NCBI GenBank assembly: GCA_029948255.1
Contig: JALIZF010001769.1
Coordinates: 558,001 to 622,000, forward strand
Origin: Telmatactis stephensoni
Lineage: Eukaryota; Cnidaria; Anthozoa; Actiniaria; Isophelliidae
DNA: 64,000 nt
Reading direction: 5' to 3'
The position numbers and the translations under genes were made by a program. This document shows, one piece after another, positions 43,124-52,975 of the stretch (positions are counted from its first letter, which is position 1; each line of letters begins with the position of its first letter). Under the pieces are notes generated by a model. It saw only the letters and a program-made list of their open reading frames with translations, had not been told where the DNA came from and made no database searches.

Positions 43124-43323
43124 CTAATTATAATAACTTTACAAGGCACATAGAATGTCATTTTAATGTATTCTGTAATTTTATTGGTCAAGAGTCGTAT
43201 TTTAGACTCCATGTATTTACTGACGTGTATTTTACTCTGTTTAATGTTGTCAGATAATGAGCTTGGGCTGCCTGTGATATGGCACTGAACAAATTTACCT
43301 CACGGCACTGAACGTATTCACAA

Positions 43324-43809
43324 TTACCTGTACCGTAACTCCTCAAAGGCATTCAGGTTCGCTGACTGTAGTACCAGCAGTAAAGATCCTCTAATCATCC
43401 TTATTAATACGTTACCCGCTGGTAGAGCCACTATATTGATCATCTCTATTAAAGCGTTTGGATCATCTCTGTATCTATGTAGGATATATGTAATTCCAGC
43501 ACCCCAAACACCTAGACCCACAAGTCTCAGGTCGATTCGCAAAGCAAATTCTACAAGAGAAAAAAATTTTGCTGCGTTAGTTATAAAGCCTCTACGACCT
43601 CCAATATATGTACACGGCCAATTGCAAGAGGAACTTTGAGGTTTTGAGTGTACTCTGTGTAAGTGCCTTGTAAGACCCCAAACTTGAATCCGCATCTGAA
43701 GTCTAGGACCCACACTACACGCATGTGTGGAGGTAATAGGATAACCCGAGACGAGACCTCTAACATAACTAATTATTAACATCATTTTATGGCGCGCGGA
43801 GTGGTCCAA
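43324..43809 (-). CDS. Unrecognised 161-codon ORF
   Basis: The longest frame in its neighbourhood, with two hydrophobic stretches (LVGLGVWGAGITYIL and GSLLLVLQ) that could be membrane segments. Other frames on both strands are also open here, codon use gives no support and no homolog comes to mind. It may be chance or a single exon. Confidence 0.2.
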   Translation of the reverse strand: MDHSARHKMMLIISYVRGLVSGYPITSTHACSVGPRLQMRIQVWGLTRHLHRVHSKPQSSSCNWPCTYIGGRRGFITNAAKFFSLVEFALRIDLRLVGLGVWGAGITYILHRYRDDPNALIEMINIVALPAGNVLIRMIRGSLLLVLQSANLNAFEELRYR

Positions 43810-43840
43810 AATTACGGCATTGAGTTAGAACACATAATTG

Positions 43841-44440
43841 TTGGTCAGACACTAAAATAACGTTGGTCGAAGAAATAAAACTCGGTCAGAGAACTAAACT
43901 CTCTCAGACAAATAGAACTCGGTCGGAAAAATACAGTCGAAGATTGGCTAAAATCTGTAAACTTGGTCAGAGAAATAAAACTCGGTCAGAGAAATAAAAC
44001 TCGGTCAGAGAAATAAAACTCGGTCAGAGAAATAGAAGTCGGCCAGAAAATTAAAACTCGGTCAGAGAAAGAAAACTTGGTCAGAGAAATAAAACTCGAT
44101 CAGAAAATTGAAACTCGGTCAGAGAAAGAAAACTCGGACAGAGAATTAAAACTCGGTCAGAGAAAGAAAACACGGCCAGAGAAAGAAAACTCGGTCAGAG
44201 AAATATACTCGGTCAGAGAAATAGAACACGGTCAGAGAAATAAAACTCGGTCAGAGAAAGAAAACACGGTCAGAGAATTAAAACTCGGTCAGAAAAATAA
44301 AACACGGTCAGAGAAATAGATTTGGTCAGAAAAAGAAAACTCGGTCAGAGAAAGAAAACTCGATCAGAGAATGGCTAAGATCTGTCAACGACTCAAAAAC
44401 TCGGTCAGAGAAAGAAACTCGGTCAGAGAAATAAGAAATA
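43841..44440. repeat. 19-bp minisatellite (CGGTCAGAGAAATAAAACT)
   Basis: About 30 variant units. The left border TTGGTCAGACACTAAAATAA also borders an inverted, shorter array at 54236-54300, so the array travels within a mobile repeat. The plus-strand reading frame through it is low complexity. Confidence 0.9.
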
Positions 44441-45875
44441 GACTTCTATGAGGCCATGTGGTTACTGGCCTCAAATCCAAATATAGATATAGACACATTT
44501 CAAGGCCTTTCCCTGGTTGGGGGTGGGGGTAGGGGTTTACTTCGACCAGTGCGCACACACACACACCGGCTTTGTCCTAGTGCCCTTGGTAAGTTTATTG
44601 AAATTTCTACATAAGCAAAATGAAAAACTGAAGTACTATATAAAATGTAACAGAACCATTGAGAAATATAAATCATGTTCAACCTGCCTTCGCATCTTTA
44701 ACTCGTAAATGTACATTGTAAACACGGCTGGAAAACAAAATTTCGATCAAACATGTAAGTTCTGTTGAGAACTAAATTGCCTCAACCAAATCAACAATAA
44801 ACCACACTTCAAGACAATCTTGAATTTTACGAGGTCAAAAACAAGACGACGTTTAGCATTTGGTTTTAGTATTACAATGTCAATGATGGTTGAGAGCCAA
44901 GTAGAATTCTTATCAAAGTATAAATATATTTTTAGTCTTTCCAAAGTCTCAAAAGAATCAATTAAACCAAGGGCACTAGAACCATGAAATTGAGCTTATT
45001 ATTAAGCTGGGATCATTGATAATAAACAAAGTTTTACTTAACTCAAATGTCGCTTGTTATGTAGTAATTGTAGTAATATTTTGCTGCTTATAAGCCTTCA
45101 ATTGCCTTCTTTACCGCTCAACGATCCAACGAACAGTTGTATACTACGATTGTTCACCGCTGTACCGCCTGTACCAGCCAACGCCGTCGCGACAGTTGTT
45201 ATTGATTAACTGATAAATTGAACTAAGTCGCCTCTTTACACCAAAAGGGTTAGGGGTAGGAAACAACTAGCGGCTCCTTTGACCATTCGTCTGCCTGGGT
45301 AATTGGATTAAGTTGGCAGTACCTAGGGCAATTTGTTCACTCAACGATGACGGATTAACCTACGTCGGTTAAGTAATCGTACGCCGAAGTTGGCTTGGCA
45401 AAACGTCGGGATTTGAAAAACGATCCCGTCGCGATGACAGGTCGTGCTCTGTTTTGAAACGGGTTATTAGTTGTCCTGCTGTAGCGGGCTCCATAAATAA
45501 AACTGACAGCTATTACTACGACTATTTGATATACTAGGGAGAGGAGAACATCTTCAAAACCACCACCAATAGTGCTCTTTCTCTGGAGACCATCAAGTCT
45601 GGCACTCTCACTGATCCCACCCTTGGAGGAGCAAATTTGGGGTACCTCGGTATTCGTAGTTGACAGTAATAGATTACTGGTCATTACTTGCTGTTTGTGG
45701 TTCTAATAGTACTGGCATATGAAACGGGATATTAAATTAAAATACCTACTAGAGTTTTGTACAGTTTCTTGTACGTTGATCGGATTTTGACGGAATAGAG
45801 CAATGAATGACAGAGATGGTTAATAACCCGTTGTTGTTGTTGTTGTTGTTCGGATTTGTTTCTTGAACTTAAAAA
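44441..45875. other. No gene recognised
   Basis: Contains an AC microsatellite near 44553 and a TTG microsatellite at 45828-45849. The minus-strand frame at 45355-45684 has one hydrophobic stretch but no recognisable domain. Confidence 0.4.
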
Positions 45876-46651
45876 ATGAATACATTTAAAAATATACAAG
45901 ACGTTCTTCTACTGAGCTACGTAGATGATATACTTTCCGATGATGAATTTGTTCTCCTCTATGACGCTTATCAATCGAAAAACCCAAATTTTGATTTCAA
46001 AAGTTATGAGAGTTTTAATCTCGACGACATCGATGGGGCTGAGTGTAATTGTCTACAATGGACATAAGAGAGTTCACTCTCTTAAATTTCAGTCCCTGGC
46101 TCTACCAAATGGCCTCGTTGGACACATTTTTGGCCCTGTAGGTAAGACTTAGATGCTGTAAGTTTATGTAATTTTCAAAAGAAAAATGCTGACTGAAAAT
46201 TTTAATTTCCCACTAGCTAACTTTTATATTTCAGAGGGACGTAAGCACGATGCTGGGATGTTGGCCGACTCTGGTCTTTTAAACGATTTGCAGAGATTTG
46301 TCTTTTCTGCTACTGGTCAAGCTATGTGCGTCTATGGAGATCCAGCCTACCCTCTGAGACCACACCTTCAGGCACCATTTCGCTATGGCCTTATTACACC
46401 ACAGATGCAAGCTTATAATGCTGCAATGAGTTCAGTGCGAATATCAGTAGTAAGAGTGGTTGTTCGGAGATATCATTAAATCTTTTAAATTTTTGGATTA
46501 CAAAAAAAAATTGAAGATTGAACTTAGTAGCGTTGGAAAGATGTATGTTGTTTGTGCCCTACTTCGCAACGCCATAACATGTCTTTATTCCAATCAAACC
46601 TCACTTTTCTTCGAGTTAGAATCCCCAACCTTCGAAGAATACTTTCAATGA
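45876..46651 (+). pseudogene. PIF/Harbinger transposase, internally deleted
   Basis: The N terminus (LSDDEFVLLYDAYQSKNPNF) is typical of animal Harbinger transposases. It then jumps into the late catalytic domain (YNGHKRVHSLKFQSL), so the part with the first catalytic Asp is absent. A 93-bp intron at 46142-46234 has GT/AG borders and splits a Glu codon before GRKHDAGMLADSGLL. The second Asp (YGDPAYPL) is present. The segment with the third residue (EWLFGDI) is out of frame after a 4-bp insertion near 46450. The C terminus (LDYKKKLKIELSSVGKMYVV) closes the domain at 46651. Confidence 0.8.
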
Positions 46652-46683
46652 TTTAGCTAAGTCAAAAAGTGATTTATATTAAA

Positions 46684-48374
46684 CTAAGAGAACGCGCGCG
46701 CGTTGCTAAGGTTTATATTTTGGCGCGAAAAACGCCGTACTCGCCCCAGCTCTCTTTCGTGCACAGACGTCGCCGTCGCTCCAAAACCGTCGTTGCTAAA
46801 GGTCCGTAATGTCTCGAAGGCGGTAACGAAGGCTGGGTATTCGAAAGGGTCGCCAGAAAACATTGGAGGCTCTTTCACTGGTAAATGCACAGCCTTTTGT
46901 TGGTTAATAATCTGTGAACTTAGTTCTGTTTGTCTCATCTGTAAATTAACGATTTCTCTCAAGGCCGTTTTCATGTCCGTCATATCTACTGTATTCGAAG
47001 CTTCAATCATGGACATATCTGTTGGTACATTTAACCCGTTAGTTTCACAATATTTGTAGTTGGATAGAAGTCCATAAGAAAGTCGTATGAAGCCTGTGTT
47101 TAGATGGCACTCTATATAGTTTGAGCCCTCCCCCTCCCCCACCCGAGCAATGTTGGTCCAATCTGCATCGACCGGGTCGTTGGACGGTGCTCAGAACGCC
47201 ACACAACATCGTTCGAGGGGGGAGGGGGGAGTAACACAATTTCATGCCGTGCTTAATGAGTTTGGAGTTCCTGTCCCGAATGAATACGTCACTGATTGTT
47301 GTTCGGAGTACGGATTTTGAGTTATATACGTTGGAACCCACATTGGAGCCTTAGGCTCGTATGGCGAAGCTTCTGGATTAAGTTTCTTATCTGTTTCTAT
47401 CTCGTCAGACTTTATTCCTTTCTTATTTCCTCAACTTCGTTTTTTACTTCATCACGATCTAATTTGTCTTGTGGATTTTACCTTTTATCTGTAGATTTGT
47501 TTTTATGCTCGGTATCCTTTTTGGAGTCATGTAATTTGTTTTCTTCCTCTAAAATTTTATCCAAAGCTTGTTCTTCGGCATTAGCTAAAGCAATTTCTTT
47601 CTCCAATTGGATTCGTTTAATTTCCATTTCTCTTTCGAGGAAATCCATTTCGACCTTCAATTTTGCTGCCTTAGCTGCTGCATCAGCTTTGGCTTGCGGT
47701 ACGGAGCGAGTTGACGATCTATGCGAACTCGCCTTTGATGATCTCTCACCGGACCTACGCGACCCAGAGCCAGATATCTCGGTCTTTGTACGGTATGAGG
47801 ATCTATCAAATGCTTGAATCCTTTCGAAAATCCTTAATCTGCATTCTGTGTATTCGCGATCCCTAATGTCAAACCAGCGGTAGGATTCCTCTCTTTCGAT
47901 TTTTGTTTCTAAGAAATCATCGTATACTCGTTGCGCTTCATTTAAATTATCTTTCAACGCATCCAATTTGTTTCTTTCGGACTCAAGTAATTCTAAGTCG
48001 CCCTCTGGGTGGTCACATAGTTCCTTAAGGCTGGTTCACACTAGCGTCGGATTCGGAATCGGAAGCAGAAAACAAAGGAAAAGACAAACGAGTTAAGTCA
48101 AGCGTGTGACATAAGACATCGACATAAGCATCGCAAGAAGCATAAGACCAAGCATAAGCATAATCAAAGACAAAGGAAGGAACAAAGAAAAACACCTTTC
48201 TTTTGTATTCTAATCCCTAAATTCTTTGTTGTTTTCTTACGATTCCGATTCTGATTCCGACGCTAGTGTGAACCAGCCTTTAACGTAGGCAATTTGCCTT
48301 TTCAATGTTTTGAATGCCAAATTTCGGTTTCTTGATTTGGTTTCCTTAAAGAAAATTCTTCCCCTTTCTGTCAT
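46684..48374 (-). pseudogene. BEL/Pao-like gag, split by a MITE
   Basis: The minus strand starts at ATG 48374 with a basic helical part. It is interrupted by the MITE at 48028-48279 and continues as a coiled-coil region (LNEAQRVYDDFLETKIEREE), a Ser-rich linker and a long charged helix (VEMDFLEREMEIKRIQLEKE) to 47478. After a disrupted G/C-rich stretch the reading resumes near 47000, with MRQTELSSQIINQQKAVHLP then PPMFSGDPFEYPAFVTAFE, the capsid start known from BEL/Pao Gag. Nothing of pol follows on the left. Family assignment is from the FSGDP..Y motif and the layout. Confidence 0.65.
48028..48279. mobile_element. Harbinger-type MITE, copy 2, TTA TSD
   Basis: 252 bp with the terminal repeats AGGCTGGTTCACACTAGCG and its inverse. 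The direct repeats TTA lie at 48025-48027 and 48280-48282. Removing the element plus one TTA joins the two sides of the gag frame without a shift, so the TTA is the target duplication. A TWA duplication is the mark of PIF/Harbinger. Confidence 0.9.
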
Positions 48375-48450
48375 TTTTGGTTTCCGTCGAGAAGATTCGT
48401 TTCTGATGTTCCAATCAAATACCCCTACCGTGGCCCACAAGTCTACCGCA

Positions 48451-48546
48451 AAAGAAAAAACTCACGGCAAAATAAAGAAAACCCACGGCAGAATAAAAAA
48501 AAACTCACGGCAAAATAAAGAAAACTCACGGCAAAATAAAGAAAAC
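48451..48546. repeat. 23-bp tandem repeat
   Basis: Four to five units of CTCACGGCAAAATAAAGAAA. Confidence 0.85.
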
Positions 48547-48642
48547 CCATCTTGAACATCACATGTATTCAGCAAATGTTCACATATTCACAGAATGTTT
48601 TGTTCTCATTGTGGCATTTTTGTCATCAAAGGTAAGGGGAAG

Positions 48643-49044
48643 CAAGGGCAGCCGAGCGGTGAGAGCGCCGGTCTGTCACCGCTGTGGTCCCTCGTTCAAT
48701 CCCCGGACGGGGCATCACATGTGGCTTGAGTTTCTTGTTCGTTCTCTCCCTTGCTTCGAGGGTTTTTTCTCCGGGTTCTCCGGTTTCTCCTCCCAGCTCA
48801 GTAAAAACGAACTAGTTGCGATCTAAGCTGTGCTCCGTGATCAGACATGAGTCGTATGGTGGCTGCTACGTGAATGTGTATGTAAATTTGTATGTAAATG
48901 TGTGATTGTTCAATTGTCTCGTAATGAAAGCGCCCTTGTAAACCTTCGACTCGATCACGTTGAGCTGCGCCCTTCGCAATTCAGCACTTGGCTGCGAGGA
49001 AGGGTGATGAGCTACCCCAAATTTATTTATTTTATTTATTTATC
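48643..49044 (+). mobile_element. tRNA-derived SINE, second subfamily
   Basis: The head GGCAGCCGAGCGGTGAGAGCG (A box, Leu/Ser tRNA-like) is followed by a B-box-like CGTTCAATCCCC at 48693. The body (CTCTCCCTTGCTTCGAGGG, CTCCGGGTTCTCCGG) is shared with the SINE at 37775. The 3' part is different and ends in TTTATTTATTT units at 49019-49044. A swapped head and tail on the same core is known for SINE families. Confidence 0.8.
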
Positions 49045-49166
49045 AAAGATGACCACAAATACTGCCACAACTGTGGAAAAGGTAAGTTTATGGCGCATTC
49101 GGTAGTAAATGTTATAAATAAAGGTTCAAACGCTAAGGCGAGGGTTTGCATTGAAATTCAAGACCG

Positions 49167-49291
49167 AGGGCCGCAGGCAGATAAATACCTCGAAGCTCGG
49201 CTTTTATCCATATATATATGTATATGGCTAATAGCCTCGCTTCTCGGTATTTATCCCTTCCAAAAGCCGAGCTTTGAGGTATTTATCTGCC
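49167..49291. mobile_element. Foldback element, AGGCAGATAAATACC ends
   Basis: GGCAGATAAATACCTCG and GCTCGGCTTTT at the left are inverted at the right. A related copy is at 54305-54392. Its right flank (TTATTATATGATTGAGG) is the empty site of the 54398-57853 element. Confidence 0.75.
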
Positions 49292-49520
49292 TTATTATAT
49301 GATTGAGGAGGTTTTCACACAAAAGCGATTCAAAAAGACAATCACTAATTAGATCATTGTTACCGAATTCCCAGAAAGAAACCTTAAATAATTGTTTTTC
49401 AATTCTATTCAGAGAAACACTAACGAACTTCATGATAACACACAAAAGATTTTTTTTGTTGAGAAGATTCCATCAGTTAGCTCAGTAGTATAGTGGTTAA
49501 AAGCGGGTATAGGAGTGCAG
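49292..49520 (+). repeat. Host repeat with tRNA-like A-box word
   Basis: The sequence from TATGATTGAGG through TCACTAATTAGATCATTGTT to TAGCTCAGTAGTATAGTGGT at 49482-49501 recurs at 57854-57892 plus 58550-58720. The TAGCTCAGTAGTATAGTGGT word looks like the 5' part of a tRNA, but no cloverleaf follows. The DIRS-like element is inserted immediately after it. Confidence 0.6.
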
Positions 49521-49524
49521 AAAG

Positions 49525-49803
49525 TCCGAGTATAATGCATGAGCACAATGGAATTCAGTTTGTGCATTTTCGCCACTAAATTACCAATTCCATAATGGTT
49601 CAAAGATAATTGTTATGCAAATGATTTCAGTATAGTAAACAGGCATGTGCGCTCCATTCGTTGTCTTTGTTTGAGCGGACAATGCAGCTTGATTCATAGG
49701 CGCGAAGCGCCTATAAAGTGATAGGGGCGGGGCACGGACCTGTTATTCGACAAATGGGATGGGACCTGAATCCCTGGTGCTACGCATTATACTCGGAGAA
49801 TCA
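49525..49803 (-). repeat. DIRS 3' terminal and internal complementary repeats
   Basis: TCCGAGTATAATGC at 49525-49538 is inverted at 49784-49797. On the minus strand the block at 49765-49803 (ATTCTCCGAGTATAATGC, later AGGGATTC) is also a diverged direct relative of the 5' terminal sequence. Confidence 0.65.
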
Positions 49804-49842
49804 TAATTATCCTGCAGGTAAGCTACCCTTGTCTAATTTTTT

Positions 49843-49886
49843 ATTCTCCTTCGTATAATGCTCCGCACTGCGGGATTCATTATGCA
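49843..49886. repeat. Internal complementary repeat, 44 bp
   Basis: Perfectly complementary over 44 bp to the 5' terminus at 53949-53992. In DIRS elements such a region lets a single-stranded circle form during replication. Confidence 0.9.
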
Positions 49887-49979
49887 GAGTTTAAAGTGTT
49901 GGCCTGAGCGCACAAAGCATAAAGCACACCAACACCATACAATATCACACTATTAACTTTATTTCGGTCAAACAAAACC

Positions 49980-51110
49980 TTAATGAGTACCTACTACAGC
50001 TTTAGTAAAGGCTGTCTCATCATCTTGATCTCTCTTATAAAACTTACAAAAGGTACCCGCACTTTTCCAATCAGCGGTTTTCAAAATGATATCTAATGAT
50101 ACTCCAGCATTATCAGCTCTTGATGTTGAAGCTGACCCAAAACTATGCCCTTTAAATATGCAAGTGTCTATTCCTGACAAACTCAAAATAGTCTTTAACC
50201 AACGAGAAATCGTTGAAGCACAAACCACCTTATACGGTTGGCCATAAGAAATAAACAAATTGAAAGTATTCAGAGATTGTCGAACCTTTTCAGTTCTACT
50301 AATGTATTCCATTAAAGTCGAATAAACACACAGTTTGTTATTCTCTGGAAATGCTGGAAGCAAAACCACCAGAGGACTCTTCCCAGGTCGTGATGTTTTA
50401 AGTAACTCACTGACACCAAACTGGATACAATTATTGGATCTAGACATACAATCGACCCGCAAAGCTGCCAGGGTCTGACTTCTTTGGGCGCTGACCAAGG
50501 CTACCAGTGCAACAGTCTTAAGAGTTAAATCTTTCAGTTCTAAATTTTCAACAGGATACCAAGTCTCCAACAGCTTTAAAACAATGCCTACGTCCCATGT
50601 TGCAGTGTATCTTGGTTGGGGAGGATGAGTGTTAAACATACCCTTCAGCAACCGCACCACTACTGGGTGTTCTCCCAAGGGGGTACCATCTATGGGCAGC
50701 AACATTGTAGACAGCGCTGATCTGTAAGAATTCACAGTACTGTATGATTTGTTGTGCAATTCAAACTGATGTGTTAGAAACTCGCACACAGTACCTAAAG
50801 AAGCTTGAACAGCATCCTCTTTCCGCTGACTACACCAGCTACAAAAGCACTTCCATGCCGCCGAGTATTGTTTTTCGGTACCAGGTCGCCACGATCTGAG
50901 GACATACTTGGTAGCCCTTGCAGAAATTCCTTGGTTCTCAAGTCTGTTGCTGATACACGCCATGCGACTAGGCGCATCGACTTTCTCAATGGGTGGAGCA
51001 TGGCTTGATCCTGTGGATGCATCAACAGCTTGCTCCATCCTGACAGTAGAAGTGGATGGTCCCACGCTAGATGAAGAACAAGAGGATACCAATGAGCTGT
51101 TGGCCACCAT
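49980..51110 (-). CDS. Tyrosine recombinase of the DIRS-like element
   Basis: A 376-codon frame. A Ser-rich start is followed by the SAM-like N-terminal domain (WRPGTEKQYSAAWKCFCSWC, then STVNSYRSALSTMLLP). The catalytic domain has LVSAQRSQTLAALRV (first Arg box), FKGHSFGSASTSRA (HxxR box, but the Arg position is Gly at 50136-50138) and TFCKFYKRD with the nucleophile Tyr. The enzyme joins DNA strands to integrate the circular cDNA. The changed HxxR box suggests loss of activity. The first 315 bp overlap the end of the RT-RNase H frame. Confidence 0.85.
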   Translation of the reverse strand: MVANSSLVSSCSSSSVGPSTSTVRMEQAVDASTGSSHAPPIEKVDAPSRMACISNRLENQGISARATKYVLRSWRPGTEKQYSAAWKCFCSWCSQRKEDAVQASLGTVCEFLTHQFELHNKSYSTVNSYRSALSTMLLPIDGTPLGEHPVVVRLLKGMFNTHPPQPRYTATWDVGIVLKLLETWYPVENLELKDLTLKTVALVALVSAQRSQTLAALRVDCMSRSNNCIQFGVSELLKTSRPGKSPLVVLLPAFPENNKLCVYSTLMEYISRTEKVRQSLNTFNLFISYGQPYKVVCASTISRWLKTILSLSGIDTCIFKGHSFGSASTSRADNAGVSLDIILKTADWKSAGTFCKFYKRDQDDETAFTKAVVGTH

Positions 51111-52800
51111 GGGGTCACAATTATAGCATCTGGAACTAGGTCCGTTTTCAATTTCAGTAGAACTTTGCCTAGGAGACTAAAAGGAGGAAAGATGTAAGGA
51201 CGCAAATTGTGCCAATCTAAAGAAACGGCAGTAGTACCAGGTCAGGTTTCCATGACACATAATTAGCCACCTGACAATTAAGTCGAGAGGCAAACAAGTC
51301 TATATCTGGAACAAAGAACCTCTGTGAAATCCATTGAAAAATAGTAGGGTGGAGCCTCCATTCTAAATTAAGGCTGTGCTTCCGAGAAAGACTATCTGCC
51401 TGAATGTTGGACCTCCCGGTAACATGAAAGGCTTCAATGATACAGGAGTGGGCAAGGCACCACTCCCAGATCTTCCGGGCAACGTGCTGCAAACTGACAA
51501 CCATTCCACCCATGTTGTTGACATAAGCCACAGCAGAGCTATTGTCACAAAACACCCTAACATAATAATCAGTGGACCGAACAAAGCACTGGACCCCAAA
51601 CCAAATGGTTGTGAGCTCAAGCCAATTTATATGGTTCAGCTTTTCTTCCTGGGACCACACCCCATTGGTAACTTCCTCACCACAAACTACTCCCCACCCT
51701 GAAAGGGAGGCGTCTGTTGTCAAGGTGATGACTTGGTCAGGCTTGACAATGCTAGTGCCATTATACGACTGGCTCTTGCTAACAAACCAAAACAGGTCAA
51801 TGTTAAATTGGCTTCATAATCACCCTCGTGATCACGAAGAGCCTGTAACTTAAGAGTCTCCAATCCCCTGTAGTAAAGCTTGGCCGGTTTAATGGCAGGG
51901 AAAGAGGAAACAATCAAACCAATAACGTGAGCTAAGTCACGAATTTTACATGATGAACTATTATATAAATACTCTGCTTGAGTAATCAGGTGATTCATCT
52001 TTCCCTCGGGAAGAGAAACAATCATGTTCACTGAATCAATATGAAATCCAAGATAATCAATGGATTGCGAGGGAATGAGATGGGATTTCTGGTGATTCAC
52101 AAGAAATCCCAAAGATTCCAAGGTGTTTACTGCTGCCCGCGATTCCTCGACTGCGGTCTCAAATGAACGACTCAAAATGGCCAAGTCGTCTAGGTAGATA
52201 ACCAGTTTGATTCCTTTATTGCGAAGGTTCGAAATCGCAGGCTTCATTACTTTAGTAAACACCCGTGGAGCAGAGGAAAGTCCAAAGGGTAAACAAGTAA
52301 ATTCAAAAACATCAGATTTCCAATCGAATCGAAGATATTTGTAATGATCCTTATGAATAGGAATCGCAAAATAAGCGTCTTTTAGATCGATGGTGGTCAT
52401 AAACTCGTGGGCTGATAACAAATCCAGTAAACAATTCAAGCTCTCCATTTTAAAATGGTGATATTTTACAAACTTATTAAGAGGCTTCAAATTAATCACG
52501 GGGCGTAACTCGCCACCATTTTTAGGGATAGTAAACAAATTCGATAAGAACTGCTTTGGATGAAAACAAGCGCGTCTAATTGCGCCTTTGTCAAGCATTT
52601 TAGAAATCTCCATAACAATTGAGCTTTCCTCTGTCTTAGAAAAACCATTTTGTTTGGAATTTTATCTTGAACGGGTTCACAAATAAATTCTATCTTATAG
52701 CCGCTCACGGCCTGTAAAACCCAACTATCAGTGGTGAAACTTTCCCAAGTTACACTAAATTGACGTAAACGGCCGCCTACCTTAGGATAGACAGTTGAAG
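50795..52800 (-). pseudogene. DIRS-like RT and RNase H polyprotein
   Basis: Reading begins near 52800 (GGRLRQFSVTWESFTTDSWV), shifts frame near 52655, then enters the RT: KGAIRRACFHPKQFLSNLFT, LRPVINLKPLNKFV, IDLKDAYFAIPI and YLDD at 52185-52196, all intact. A shift near 51795 leads to RNase H (TTDASLSGWG, INWLELTTIW, CDNSSAVAYV, IQADSLSR), again with its acidic residues. A further shift near 51235 leads to a connecting domain (LRPYIFPPFSLLGKVLLKLK) that ends at 50795, inside the recombinase frame. Four frame changes make it non-functional. Confidence 0.85.
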
Positions 52801-52975
52801 GCCTTATTTCGTCGTCGTGGAGCTCGACGAGCTCTGCTTGTGTGCTTGAGGCGACTGGTCCTTCCGGTACTGGGGCTTTCGGCCGTAGCGCTTGAAGTTT
52901 AAACGATCTCGGCTTGAGCGATCATCATAATGATAACGATATCGCTTTTCCGGTGGAGCTTTGGAAGCGTGAGAC

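Larger units (their letters stand above)
40994..43276. mobile_element. 2.28-kb TIR transposon with 7-bp TSD
   Basis: The left end starts CACAGGCAGCCC with ACATTAAACAGAGTAAAATA inside the terminal repeat. The right end is its inverse, and the arms match over about 90 bp. The flanks are ATATGGC on both sides, within a 25-bp repeat that supplies the empty site. A second, shorter right-end copy lies inside at 41142-41262. The interior holds a decayed coding region and two nested MITEs. The superfamily is unknown. Confidence 0.75.

Noticed and set aside
43324..43809. 161-codon ORF as a membrane protein
   Set aside because: Listed only with low confidence. Several frames are open here, with no motif or neighbour support.
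44077..44319. Lys/Glu-rich repeat protein
   Set aside because: The frame is a translation of the 19-bp minisatellite. Unit length is not a multiple of three and variants shift the frame.
49482..49512. A tRNA gene
   Set aside because: Only an A-box-like word is present. The rest does not fold as a cloverleaf and no B box follows at the right distance.
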